A DNA stretch of 64,000 nt from UBA1014 sp964344035 (lineage in GTDB: Bacteria; SAR324; NAC60-12): positions 88,714-152,713 of the forward strand of contig CAYFLK010000001.1 of NCBI GenBank assembly GCA_964344035.1, written 5' to 3'. The stretch's first letter is position 1, and every line of letters begins with the position of its first letter. Under the pieces are notes generated by a model, which was not told the origin of the DNA, searched no databases, and saw nothing but the letters and a program-made list of their open reading frames with translations. A program made the translations under genes and the position numbers. This document shows positions 52,744 through 61,677 of the stretch, piece by piece.

Positions 52744-52977
52744 GTGTCTCCAAAATTCTGTTAGTTCCGGGGTGGATTTAAGTTTGAATCCGGTTGAATT
52801 GATGAAGACTAACGGGAGCAAGAATAAGTTGCAAACGGCATTTCCCTGATAGATTGCTTGACAACTACACTTCGATCTGGTAAGGATTCAGTAACGATTA
52901 GAGTGGTGTTTTACCCGAAAGCGCTTCCTGCTCTATTCCTTGAAAGGAAGTTTCCTTCAATCACGACTACGCAATCC

Positions 52978-54861
52978 ATGGACGTAATCCGCGTCATTCA
53001 TTTTCCCTTGAAATATCATCCGCTTATCAGGTGGGTTCCGGGGACTTATTTGCGTATTATCTTGTTATGTGTACTGACTTTGTTTTCCATTTCCCTTCAA
53101 GGGGTAAATGCCCAGTCCACTGACAAAGCATCATTGACTATTACAAATTTTGAAGGTATGAAAGGGATGTATGTCGGCAGCATTACTGAAGGGGTTCCGG
53201 AAGGAGAAGGAAAGGTCTACTGGTTTGATGGTGGTTCCTACGTGGGTGCATTTTCCAATGGCATGGCCCACGGAAAAGGGGTGTACGTGTATCCGGATAA
53301 TACCAGGTACGAGGGCATGTTCCGGATGGGAGTCCCGGAAGGACACGGGCAGTATGAATGGCCGGATGGGCGCCGCTACACCGGGGCTTTTTTGAACGGA
53401 CAAAGGCACGGCCGCGGGGCATTCCTTTTTCCTGATGGAAGAAAATATGTCGGACAATTCCGTAACGGTCTTTTCCACGGTAAAGGGATTTTTGAATTTC
53501 CGGACGGGCGGCGCTATGAGGGACAGTTCGGTGGCAGCCTCCCCCATGGAAAAGGAGCGTTGCGATTCAAGGACGGAAGAAAATACTCTGGATTATTCGA
53601 CCGCGGGAGAAGACATGGAACCGGATCCTGGGACTACCTTGATGGCCGACGCTACGAAGGAGAGTTTTTCAACGATGTCAAACAAGGAAAAGGGGCGCTT
53701 TTCTTCCCGGACGGCCGCCGATATGAGGGACAATTCAGAAATGACACGATTAATGGAAGCGGAGTTGCCACCTTTCCTTCAGGTAAGCGTTATGAAGGAG
53801 AGTTCAGGTATGGAAAAGCGGACGGCGAAGGCATTATTACTTTTTCTGACGGTGAATATTATTCCGGTTCATTCCGCGGGGGTCTTCGCGAAGGTCTAGG
53901 AGAATGGAGACTCCCCAACGGGGAACTTTACGTGGGGACTTTCCATAATGATCTGCGGCATGGAAGAGGGGTTCTGACTTTCCCGGATGGAAGACGTTAT
54001 GAAGGAGAATTCCAGGAAGACCAGGTGCATGGCAAAGGCAGCATCCGGTTTCCCGATGGCCGGCGGTACGTCGGGGAGTTTGACAAGGGGGTCAACCATG
54101 GGCAGGGCACACTGACTTTTCCAGATGGAAAACAGTATTCCGGTAACTTCCTGCACGGCAAAGCCCAAGGATGGGGGCAGATCCTCTGGGCAGACGGGCG
54201 CAGTTACAAAGGAGAATTCCGGGATGATCATGTACACGGGAAAGGGACCCTATCTTTTCCCAACGGCAGCCGGTATATCGGAGAATTCAGAAATGATAAC
54301 GCCGACGGAAAAGGGGAACTAAGTTTTGCCGATGGCAGACATTACCAGGGTGAATTCCGTAATGGCCAGCGCCATGGTATTGGTAGCCTCACCTTTCCCG
54401 ATGGCAGCAGTTACGTGGGTGAATTCCGGCAAAACCTAATGCATGGAAATGGTAAGTTGACCTATCCCGACGGCAGGGTATATGCGGGAATTTTTGAGGT
54501 AGGAAAGGTCAACGGAGACGGGACGCTCCTTTTTCCAGACGGAAGGAAGTACATCGGACAATTTTCTGAAGGCAGCCTGCATGGGCGTGGTACGCTCACC
54601 TTCTCAGACGGCCGTAAATATGTCGGCGATTTCAGCAGTAACCTTATGCACGGAGAGGGTACTTTTACATTCAGCGACGGGCGGAAATATTCCGGGGAAC
54701 TGAAAGCCGACCTTCCTGAAGGACATGGTTCATGGCGCTTTGCCGATGGGCGAGTTTACATCGGCACCTTCCTCAAGGGGCAGCCTCTGCTGGGGACCTT
54801 GTATGACATACAGGGACGTAAAACAGCACGCATCGTGGATGGTCGGCAGGAGAATCTCTAG
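52978..54861 (+). CDS. Exported protein with 23 tandem MORN repeats
   Basis: 627 residues from ATG 52978. A hydrophobic segment (LRIILLCVLTLFSISLQGVN, then AQS) looks like a signal peptide or anchor. After about 60 residues the rest is a run of 23 consecutive 23-residue MORN repeats plus one degenerate final unit; consensus Y-x-G-x-F-x-x-G-x-x-H-G-x-G-x-x-x-F-P-D-G-R-x. Every unit is exactly 23 residues, so the DNA has a 69-base period from about 53170 to 54800. MORN repeats make elongated beta-hairpin rods that bind lipid or protein. A TTG at 52858 would add 40 residues; I see no support for it. Confidence 0.9.
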   Translation: MDVIRVIHFPLKYHPLIRWVPGTYLRIILLCVLTLFSISLQGVNAQSTDKASLTITNFEGMKGMYVGSITEGVPEGEGKVYWFDGGSYVGAFSNGMAHGKGVYVYPDNTRYEGMFRMGVPEGHGQYEWPDGRRYTGAFLNGQRHGRGAFLFPDGRKYVGQFRNGLFHGKGIFEFPDGRRYEGQFGGSLPHGKGALRFKDGRKYSGLFDRGRRHGTGSWDYLDGRRYEGEFFNDVKQGKGALFFPDGRRYEGQFRNDTINGSGVATFPSGKRYEGEFRYGKADGEGIITFSDGEYYSGSFRGGLREGLGEWRLPNGELYVGTFHNDLRHGRGVLTFPDGRRYEGEFQEDQVHGKGSIRFPDGRRYVGEFDKGVNHGQGTLTFPDGKQYSGNFLHGKAQGWGQILWADGRSYKGEFRDDHVHGKGTLSFPNGSRYIGEFRNDNADGKGELSFADGRHYQGEFRNGQRHGIGSLTFPDGSSYVGEFRQNLMHGNGKLTYPDGRVYAGIFEVGKVNGDGTLLFPDGRKYIGQFSEGSLHGRGTLTFSDGRKYVGDFSSNLMHGEGTFTFSDGRKYSGELKADLPEGHGSWRFADGRVYIGTFLKGQPLLGTLYDIQGRKTARIVDGRQENL

Positions 54862-54910
54862 TTCTATCATTCCCAGCATGAAATAAATTCCGGTTGGCAT
54901 GGGCAAAGAT

Positions 54911-55012
54911 TGATGAACTCGTAAAAAGTCCCAAAACGCACAATTTCGTTCTCGTAACTCATTGAAATCATTAGATGCAAAAAACCGGATTTCGACTTTT
55001 TACGAAACCATC
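54911..55012 (-). repeat. 102-bp MITE-like element, copy B
   Basis: Exact reverse complement of 29884-29985, with the same CGTAAAAAGTC core at both ends in inverted orientation. It sits between the 3' ends of two convergent genes (MORN protein and amidinotransferase), five bases from the latter's stop codon. The ends can pair into a hairpin, so it may also act as a terminator. Confidence 0.85.
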
Positions 55013-55017
55013 AAAGA

Positions 55018-56151
55018 TTAAATCCTTGTTCCGGATACCTGCTTGGGGAAATAATCCACGCATTCTCCTTCACGCCTGACATCCGCCGTAGCACAATGCA
55101 GCCCTCCTCCGAAGGCGTACGCATCACGGAAAGGGACCGGGATCACTTCCATCCCCAGTCGGTCCATCTGCTCCAATTGATGCGCTTCGCTGGCTTCTAC
55201 GCATACGGTTTTAGGGTTAAGCACCAGACAGTTCATGGAAAGCCAGACGCTTGAGTAACAAAGCGGCGGAGGCTTACTGTGCGCTGGAGGCGCAGCGTCT
55301 ATTATTTCCCAGCCGTTTGCCGTAAAAATTCTCCGCTGTTCATCCGGTAGTCTGCGTTTTGGGTTGTTGATGATTAAACCCGGGCGCAAAGTGACAAAGG
55401 TCGCGTCTATATGAATCGGGTAAGGATCTCCGGGAAAATTGACCGCGTGCACACGGTGATCCGGAAAATGCCTCCTCAGCCATTCCATTCCACGCCGGTT
55501 GGTGGTCAAACCATGCTGGCAGAAAAGGTCTTTGCCGATTCTTAGGACGTCCGCGGCGTCGAAAAGCGGTTCATGTTCGGTGGTGACAAAATCCAGTGCC
55601 GCGGTGCGGCGCAGTCTTTCGGCCAGCGTGATTTCGGCAAAATATCCCTGCTTGTATGAACGATCTGAAAGTCTCGGACGTGGACCTTGTTCCCAGCGGA
55701 ACTCCGGGTCTTCATCAAAATACTGCTGCATCAGCGGGTGGTAAGCAAGGTATTCCCAGAAACGGCAGCGGAATGACATGGACGCGCTGAGGATCTCTTT
55801 GCCCACGGTCAGCAGCACATCCCGGGGAGGCATGCACCCGAACATTGACCCGGTACTGAAATCCGGGGTATTGACCGCCTGGTTCCACTGAATAGGGGTG
55901 GGGCGGTCAACCCGAATCCCCCTGTTCCGCAGAATATCCGCCAACGCATCAAGCTGTGCGTTTGCCTTTTCAACACTTTCCAGTGGACGCGGCCCCCACA
56001 TCCCGCGCATGTCGCTATCTTCTGGAACTTTAGCTTCGGTCGCCGGTTCGGAAGGTGGAATGCAGCTGTGGTCCGCTCGGCCGACAATGACATGCTTCAA
56101 TGGCGAAAAATCATCCCACGAACAGACTTTAGTTTTTGGTGGGTTTTGCAT
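55018..56151 (-). CDS. Amidinotransferase (glycine amidinotransferase-like)
   Basis: 377 residues, close to the length of arginine:glycine amidinotransferases. Active-site motifs: PLFDAADVLRIGKDLFC with the Asp, FPGDPYPIHIDATFVTLRPG with the catalytic His and Asp, and the nucleophile Cys in GGGLHCATADVRR near the C-terminus. The family transfers an amidino group from arginine to an amine (glycine, inosamine, lysine). The acceptor cannot be told. GATM-like enzymes occur in creatine-type and natural-product pathways; no such genes are next to it. Confidence 0.88.
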   Translation of the reverse strand: MQNPPKTKVCSWDDFSPLKHVIVGRADHSCIPPSEPATEAKVPEDSDMRGMWGPRPLESVEKANAQLDALADILRNRGIRVDRPTPIQWNQAVNTPDFSTGSMFGCMPPRDVLLTVGKEILSASMSFRCRFWEYLAYHPLMQQYFDEDPEFRWEQGPRPRLSDRSYKQGYFAEITLAERLRRTAALDFVTTEHEPLFDAADVLRIGKDLFCQHGLTTNRRGMEWLRRHFPDHRVHAVNFPGDPYPIHIDATFVTLRPGLIINNPKRRLPDEQRRIFTANGWEIIDAAPPAHSKPPPLCYSSVWLSMNCLVLNPKTVCVEASEAHQLEQMDRLGMEVIPVPFRDAYAFGGGLHCATADVRREGECVDYFPKQVSGTRI

Positions 56152-56304
56152 GAATTCACTGAAATTATAGCGTTTTATAATCAGGTAAAATTTAGCGGCA
56201 CGCCGCTTACCATGTCAGCATGGAGTGTATAAAAAAATGGAAACTACTGATGAAAGAGTAAATGTTCAACGCAAAAAAAAGAACCTGTCTTGCGGGTCAC
56301 CTTT

Positions 56305-57246
56305 TTAGAGGCATTTCAGAGCAAGCGATTCCATCTGGGTATGTGCATAAGTCCTCAGTTCTAGTGGTTTACGGAATTCAGACATGCCCAGGAATTTTGA
56401 GAAATCCCCGGGAAGATGGTTCTCCGGCCAGCGTTTCAACTGCTTAGTTTCCGCTTCATATTTCAGCACCTCGGCAGTCCGCAGTCCAATCCAGTGGCAC
56501 CAACCCCGTGCCAACCGGTGAAAAGGCGTGTTTTCCGCAAGCAGGTGTGAAACCTGGAATCGCTCACAAATGTTTGCGGCGGCAAGCTGGGAAGCCATGT
56601 GAACCATGAACAGTGGTGAATGTATGCGTGGAATGACGTAAATCCGTCTTTTTAGGTGGTATAGTGGATAAGCGTAGTGCAAGTATTCATCAATGAAACG
56701 GATTGCAAATGGAGTGCTGGTTTCCCTGATCTGCATGCCGAGCAGCACATTCCAGTCAAGCCAGACCAGCTGAGGATGTACCGTCGGTTCGTGACCAAAT
56801 TGCGAGAGATACTTTTTCAAGGGGTCCAGGGCAGACTCCAAATCTGAGTCCTTGTTAAGCGCCTTTGGTTCGCAAAAACCGCACAACGGTCCCAGCCCGG
56901 GCACCTGCTCCACCCTCTCCGGAAACCGGCAAAGGAAGCACTGCGGTGAGTCTTTAGTGCAGGGCTTGCAGACTTTTCTTCCGTGTCCGAAATAATACGG
57001 GGAGTCTTCCGGAATAGGCTGATGGCAGGCATGACAGCGAGTGAGGGAACCGGGTCGCAGCTTGCGGCAAAATTCGCACCGGATTCCGGATTGGGTGTCC
57101 TTTCTCAGTTGACTTGAAGGGAAACGGCATTGCGGACAGCGAGGGTATTTCGGCAGGCAACGGATGCAAACCAGGAATCCGTGACCTTCAAAGAAAGACT
57201 GGCCCTCCGGGATTAAATGATCGCAGTGGTAGCAGCGTTTCTTCAT
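56305..57246 (-). CDS. Protein with duplicated LIM-like zinc modules and unknown C-terminal domain
   Basis: 313 residues. The N-terminal 125 residues contain 16 cysteines in two tandem copies of the same pattern: Cys 5/8, 27/30, 37/40, 57/60 and Cys 71/74, 93/96, 103/106, 122/125, with GHG motifs at matching places (FFEGHGFLVC, YYFGHGRKVC) and shared CRFP. The layout resembles LIM-like double zinc fingers of DA1-type proteins. The C-terminal part (about 150-313, with VHMASQLAAANICERFQVSH and PGDFSKFLGMSEFRK) lacks an HExxH metalloprotease motif. Function unknown; probably zinc-stabilised. Confidence 0.75.
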   Translation of the reverse strand: MKKRCYHCDHLIPEGQSFFEGHGFLVCIRCLPKYPRCPQCRFPSSQLRKDTQSGIRCEFCRKLRPGSLTRCHACHQPIPEDSPYYFGHGRKVCKPCTKDSPQCFLCRFPERVEQVPGLGPLCGFCEPKALNKDSDLESALDPLKKYLSQFGHEPTVHPQLVWLDWNVLLGMQIRETSTPFAIRFIDEYLHYAYPLYHLKRRIYVIPRIHSPLFMVHMASQLAAANICERFQVSHLLAENTPFHRLARGWCHWIGLRTAEVLKYEAETKQLKRWPENHLPGDFSKFLGMSEFRKPLELRTYAHTQMESLALKCL

Positions 57247-57451
57247 GTGCCGGAATTCCCAGAGATAAACGTGAATGAATCACACGCATTTTGCAACCCG
57301 TAGATTAACAGTCCCGACCTGTATGAGGAAGCATAGATATAACGCATTCAGATTGTGACCAGGTGACGGATTAAAAAAATTGTTGATATGTCAACTTCCT
57401 TGAACTGGACTTTTCCTGGAATCGGACGCATGATAAAAACTCCTTCCTTAC

Positions 57452-57550
57452 GGAGATGGATGCGTCACTGGTGGGCGCCCCGGACTTCAAACCCGAGTGT
57501 GTGGCACTAATCCTGTCACAGGTGGGTTCGATTCCCACACATCTCCGCCA
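57452..57550 (+). tRNA. selC: tRNA-Sec (anticodon TCA)
   Basis: 99 bases including encoded CCA. The acceptor stem is GGAGATG with CATCTCC and discriminator G. The D-stem is GCGTC/GGCGC. The anticodon loop is CTTCAAA with TCA. A long variable arm has a 7-bp stem (TGTGGCA/TGTCACA). The T-arm is GTGGG-TTCGATT-CCCAC. These features define selenocysteine tRNA. The eighth acceptor pair is G-A and the anticodon stem has A-C and C-A mismatches, which is odd. It would decode the TGA in the gene at 10881-11786. Confidence 0.92.
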
Positions 57551-57593
57551 GTTTGTTGACTCACTTCCGCATTTTTTTCTTCCTTAACACATT

Positions 57594-57890
57594 TTGGCAG
57601 AAGACAAAATCCTGACGCTTCACCCAGACGCTAATAAACTGGGAGTGAACATCGACCGGCGCAAGTATGATGCGGTGAAGGCCTTCATACAGTCAGCTTT
57701 GCGTGAAAAAACGTATTCTTTTCAACAGTTAAAGACCAAAGCTTTAAATGAACTGCCTGCCCAAATCGATGGTGCTCCTGCATGGTACCTGACAGTAGTC
57801 AAGCTCGATCTGGAGGCACGTGGTGAAAAAATTTGTTGCCGCAAGCCTGGGGGACAGGTGATCCGTATATCCGAATGTATGCCAGACTGA
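57594..57890 (+). CDS. Small conserved-looking hypothetical protein downstream of selC
   Basis: 98 residues with a TTG start, not recognised with confidence. Recognisable stretches are LHPDANKLGVNIDRRKYDAV, FSQLKTKALNELP-like (FQQLKTKALNELPAQ) and WYLTVVKLDLEARGEKI, with two adjacent cysteines. The order helix, helix, VKLDLEARG looks like a small winged-helix DNA-binding domain. It begins 43 bases after tRNA-Sec and is followed by a hairpin. Weak ribosome site. Confidence 0.55.
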   Translation: MAEDKILTLHPDANKLGVNIDRRKYDAVKAFIQSALREKTYSFQQLKTKALNELPAQIDGAPAWYLTVVKLDLEARGEKICCRKPGGQVIRISECMPD

Positions 57891-57914
57891 ACACTTTTGA
57901 CCATGATCCGGGAT

Positions 57915-57931
57915 TGTGTTAGTTTAACACA
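57915..57931 (+). terminator. Hairpin after the 98-residue gene
   Basis: TGTGTTA, loop GTT, TAACACA: a perfect 7-bp stem starting 24 bases after the stop codon. The following T content is low, so termination is plausible but not certain. Confidence 0.45.
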
Positions 57932-58013
57932 CGATTTGTTAAGGCATTAGTCTAGACGTTTTAATATAAAGAAAAATTCCCTACTTGCGAAAGACAGCAT
58001 GCACAAATCCATT

Positions 58014-58039
58014 TCTCCCCACACTTTCAAATGGGGAGA
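58014..58039. terminator. Stable hairpin upstream of aroQ
   Basis: TCTCCCCA, 10-base loop, TGGGGAGA: a perfect 8-bp GC-rich stem 150 bases before aroQ. It could be a terminator of the upstream transcript or a leader element. Confidence 0.45.
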
Positions 58040-58191
58040 TGTGCAATTCATTCCTTTGGTTGAAGCAGTTTTTTTAGTTTAGATTTGCCGATCGTTTGTA
58101 CCGTGATCTTTAGATTCAATAATAAAATAGTTGATAAAAAAACTTGACCTCAAAATAGCTCAAGATTGAACCGTGAGGCTGGAAAGTTTTT

Positions 58192-58653
58192 ATGACCGAT
58201 AAACAAATGACCGTGCTGTTGATGAACGGTCCGAACCTCAATCTTCTGGGGTCTCGTGAGCCGGACATTTACGGAAAAACCTCACTGCAGGAGATTGTGC
58301 GTCTGGTGACCCAAACTCTTGATGAACGAGGAATCATGCTCGAGGCTTTCCAGTCAAATACAGAGGGCGAATTGATCAACTGGTTGCATGAAAGGAGGGA
58401 CGCTGGATTTTTGCTTCTCAACCCAGGCGCACTCACACATACTAGCATAGCTTTGAGGGACGCGATTCTCGGGGTGGGGATTCCATTCATTGAGGTTCAT
58501 CTCAGCAACGTCCATCAACGCGAACCGTTTCGGCACCAATCTTACTTTTCTGACATCGCAACAGGAATACTGGTCGGTCTCGGGGTAAATGGTTATCTGC
58601 TCGCAGCTGAGTTTGCAGCGGATTATCTGCAAACCGAACTACAAAGCTCCTGA
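58192..58653 (+). CDS. aroQ: Type II 3-dehydroquinate dehydratase
   Basis: 153 residues, normal for AroQ, third step of the shikimate pathway. Motifs: LMNGPNLNLLGSREPDIYG with the catalytic Arg and Tyr, FQSNTEGELINWLH, LLNPGALTHTSIALRDA and the catalytic His in EVHLSNVHQREPFRHQSYFS. It lies 26 bases before the gspC-like gene, same strand. The pairing with a secretion gene is not functionally obvious. Confidence 0.95.
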   Translation: MTDKQMTVLLMNGPNLNLLGSREPDIYGKTSLQEIVRLVTQTLDERGIMLEAFQSNTEGELINWLHERRDAGFLLLNPGALTHTSIALRDAILGVGIPFIEVHLSNVHQREPFRHQSYFSDIATGILVGLGVNGYLLAAEFAADYLQTELQSS

Positions 58654-58679
58654 CATTACAGCCACTCCACATCACGTTC

Positions 58680-59725
58680 ATGCGAGTTTCGTCCGGGCTG
58701 CTGCTGCAGATGACTAACATCCTGCTGGCCGCGGCAGCAGCTTATTCTGTCGGTTCTCTGGGTGGAGAAATGTTGCATCAAAGGATTTTGCTCACTCCGC
58801 TTCCCGAAGTGCCGACGGTAATAGCATACCAGCAAAAACCTGTCAAAGACGAGGGTCATGAGCGCAAGGATTTTGCTGTTATTTTAGAGCGTAACGTGTT
58901 CCAGGCGCAAAAAACAGAAGTGGTAAAACCTCCACCGCAACCTGAGGAACCTCCCCAAAAGGCGCCGGATTTAGAACCAGCAGAACAACTCAAACCTACA
59001 AAGCTGCAGATCGCGCTGACGGGAACGATGGTATATGGGTCTGACATTGCTTTTGCCTTTGTCAGCAGCAGGGACCGGATGTCCGAATACACGGTGTACC
59101 NNNNNNNNNNGAATGCTTCAATCCAAAAAACGTTAGGCGTGATAAGGAATGCGGTGACGAAAGCGTGGAAGTGCTGGAAATTGATGACCGAAGAATCGTT
59201 ATTGTACACATGGGAATGAAACAGGTCCTGTGGATGGAGGAGGCAATGGGATTCACTGTAGAGGAAACAACATCACCCGAGGCCACAAGGCAGAAATCCA
59301 CCGCCCTGATTGTCCCCCCTCCTGAAGAGGAAACGATTAAAAAGAAAAGGCCCAAAAAAACCCCCGACGTTCAATCGAAAAGAGTTGAAGGTCTGACCAA
59401 GGATGGACAGACCACCTACCATTTTGAACGGATCTGGGTGGATGAGCAGTTGGAGAACTTTGACCAGCTGCTGATGGATGCCCGGGTTGTACCAACCAAG
59501 AAAAACGGTAAATCGTATTTCATGTTCCAGTTCATCAAGGATGAAAGTATCTATCGCAAACTGGGGTTGAAGACAAAGGACATCATTCTTGAAATCAACG
59601 GGTTTGTAGTAGATTCAGTTGCAAAAGCGCTGAAACTGCTGGAAGCCCTGCAATCAGAACGTGAAATTGCCCTTAAAGTGGAGCGCGACGGAGCACCACT
59701 GGAATTCATGTATTTTATTGACTGA
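58680..59725 (+). CDS. Type II secretion GspC-like protein with C-terminal PDZ domain (interrupted by N gap)
   Basis: A short N-terminal region with one hydrophobic helix (LLLQMTNILLAAAAAYSVG) is followed by the GspC homology region: ERNVFQAQ (the LFG-type ...RNLF motif), a Pro/Glu-rich linker, LQIALTGTMVYGSDIAFAFV. After the gap the frame resumes at 59111 (ECFNPKNV, then VLEIDDRRIVIVHMGMKQVL) and ends with a PDZ-like domain (about the last 90 residues: YRKLGLKTKDIILEINGFVV). GspC links the outer-membrane secretin to the inner-membrane platform. A real gap of 2 modulo 3 bases restores the frame. No other gsp genes are in view. Confidence 0.8.
59101..59110. other. Assembly gap (10 N) inside the gspC-like gene
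   Basis: Placeholder. The frame before it ends YTVY plus one base and the frame after starts at 59111, so the real gap must be 2 modulo 3 bases. Confidence 0.95.
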
Positions 59726-59942
59726 TCAACTACTAAACAGGCAATAATCCTTAAAAAGTCTGTTATCGCAAAAAATACACAGCCTTCTAATGTGGAAGTT
59801 GGATGCTGGCAGGGAGCAAGTTCCATTCTGATATTCATGCCAAAATTCCTGATGAACGTAGCCAGGGCAGGATGAAGATGAAAAATCCCTGTTCAGGTAT
59901 TTTGCGATTAAAACAAACTATTAATAAAACCCCCGGACATAA

Positions 59943-61565
59943 TTGAACAAGCACCTTCCCGCTGCGGTCATACTCGCGATCCATTTCCTTATTTTCGCAC
60001 TAGTCAATCAGACCATAAATCCTCATCCGGATATGGTGGATCACTGGATGTGGTCCCGTGACCTGCACCTGTCATATTTTGAGCATCCTCCGATGGTGGC
60101 ATGGATGTTCAGAATATTAACTTTCTTTTTCGGCCATTCAGAAACCGCGTTGGAAACAGGAGCGCAACTGGTCAATATCGTCATTCTCGCCCTGCTTTAC
60201 GCTTTTACCGTTAGTATGTATGGGCAAGAGGGTGGGCTAACGACTCTGCTGATTCTCTGTTCAATGCCATATTTCACATTAGGCAGCGTGTTCCTGCACA
60301 TTACTCAACCTTTTCTGATCAGCTGGATTGCAGCACTTTTTCTGTTGATTCGCTTTCATCGGCAATCTTCAGTGAGGTGGTTGTTGCTTCTTGGTATTGC
60401 CGCTGGACTTGGCGCATTATCAAAATACGTTATGCTCCTGTTTTACATAAGTATGTTTCTGCATCTGCTTCTGTACCGGGAAAACCGACGACACTTACTA
60501 AACCCCGGAGTTTATTTGGCAGGCATGATATCGCTGCTGTTTTTCATTCCCGTGATCTGGTGGAACGCTGAACATGAATGGATTTCCTTCCGCTGGCAAC
60601 TGGCCAAAGGAACGGGTGGAGCGGAGTTCGGTGAAAACACGGGGTTGTTTACTATAGGGCATCTGCTGCTGTTTTCCCCGGTCTGGGCTGTTGCGGGGGG
60701 ATGGGGTATCTGGAAATTCCGGGACAGGATCAGGATAGCGCAATCCCCTGAATCGATCATCACAGTAATGTCGATATTCCCCCTGTGTTTTTTTACTGTC
60801 ATGAGTTTGAAAGGTAGTATTGCGGATCCGCATTGGGTGAACCTGTTCTATCTCGGCATCGCCATCATGCTTGGAGGCCAGCTTTCACAAAGGACACAGG
60901 TCCTTCTGAAGAAATGGATAATCGGGGTTGGGCTGCTGCTGAACGCTATTCTGATCGGATTGACCCTGCTCAATTTGAATGCTCCATTATTTGACTGGCA
61001 GCCTTTCGAACTGAAAAATAAAGCATATTTAAGAATACGAAGGGTGCCTGCAAATGTACTGCTTAAACTCGATCACATGCGCCATTACAACACGTATATC
61101 TATAGGGATCGTTTACGGGATCAACTGGGGCAAAGTGATTTTGATAAGTACGGGGCTTTGATTGAAAGGGTCGCGAAAGATATTGCCTCAGACCGATTCA
61201 CCCGTGTGCTGGAATGGGATCAAACTGGAAAACAGATGCAGGAATTGCTGAAGCGGAAAGGTGTTCCGGAACCAAAATTCATTGTTTCACGTGAATATCA
61301 GTTGAGTAGCGCGTTGGCTTTTCACATGTCAGGTAGACCTTTCTCCCACAGCATCGAAAAACCTGAACGCAATATCTGGAGTCCAATTAAAAAAGTGAAG
61401 AAAGGACCCTCGATTTTTGTTTGTGATTTACAAGATTGCCAGCAGGCGCTGGAGAAATTTTCCGAGAATTTTGCGATTCCGCTTGAAGAAATCGGTGATG
61501 TGGTCACACTCCGCGGGGAACGGGTGGTGCGTGATCTGCTGGTATACCGGTTCAGTGAAATTTGA
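59943..61565 (+). CDS. Membrane glycosyltransferase, GT39/ArnT-like
   Basis: 540 residues, about ten membrane spans then a 150-residue C-terminal soluble part. The N-terminal luminal loop has the paired acidic motif region (NPHPDMVDHWMWSRDLHLSYFEHPPMV in two pieces: HPDMVDHWMWSRDLHLSYF and FEHPPMVAWMF) typical of dolichyl/undecaprenyl-phosphate-dependent PMT-like enzymes. Span motifs include GLGALSKYVMLLFYISM and FFIPVIWWNAEHEWISF, the latter common in these transferases. It probably adds a sugar from a lipid carrier to an envelope molecule. TTG start at 59943 with no clear ribosome site. Confidence 0.85.
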   Translation: MNKHLPAAVILAIHFLIFALVNQTINPHPDMVDHWMWSRDLHLSYFEHPPMVAWMFRILTFFFGHSETALETGAQLVNIVILALLYAFTVSMYGQEGGLTTLLILCSMPYFTLGSVFLHITQPFLISWIAALFLLIRFHRQSSVRWLLLLGIAAGLGALSKYVMLLFYISMFLHLLLYRENRRHLLNPGVYLAGMISLLFFIPVIWWNAEHEWISFRWQLAKGTGGAEFGENTGLFTIGHLLLFSPVWAVAGGWGIWKFRDRIRIAQSPESIITVMSIFPLCFFTVMSLKGSIADPHWVNLFYLGIAIMLGGQLSQRTQVLLKKWIIGVGLLLNAILIGLTLLNLNAPLFDWQPFELKNKAYLRIRRVPANVLLKLDHMRHYNTYIYRDRLRDQLGQSDFDKYGALIERVAKDIASDRFTRVLEWDQTGKQMQELLKRKGVPEPKFIVSREYQLSSALAFHMSGRPFSHSIEKPERNIWSPIKKVKKGPSIFVCDLQDCQQALEKFSENFAIPLEEIGDVVTLRGERVVRDLLVYRFSEI

Positions 61566-61677
61566 AAGGAATAAGTGGCAGGCTCGGTTTGCTTCCGTGA
61601 TTTAGCAATAAAATAAACTGTGTTATCAGGAATATACGTTAAAGAATCAGTAAAATATATATGGAATGTTCTGCAGG

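Larger units (their letters stand above)
57891..58191. other. Spacer with two hairpins upstream of aroQ
   Basis: About 300 bases without a gene. It contains the hairpins at 57915-57931 and 58014-58039 and an AT-rich segment immediately before aroQ that probably holds its promoter. Confidence 0.5.

Noticed and set aside
53435..53899. Plus-strand alternative frame in the MORN gene
   Set aside because: It is a shadow frame kept open by the repeat structure; the MORN consensus is in the other frame.
53170..54800. CRISPR or satellite array suggested by the 69-base periodicity
   Set aside because: The periodicity is explained by MORN codons; units are diverged and fully coding, with no spacers.
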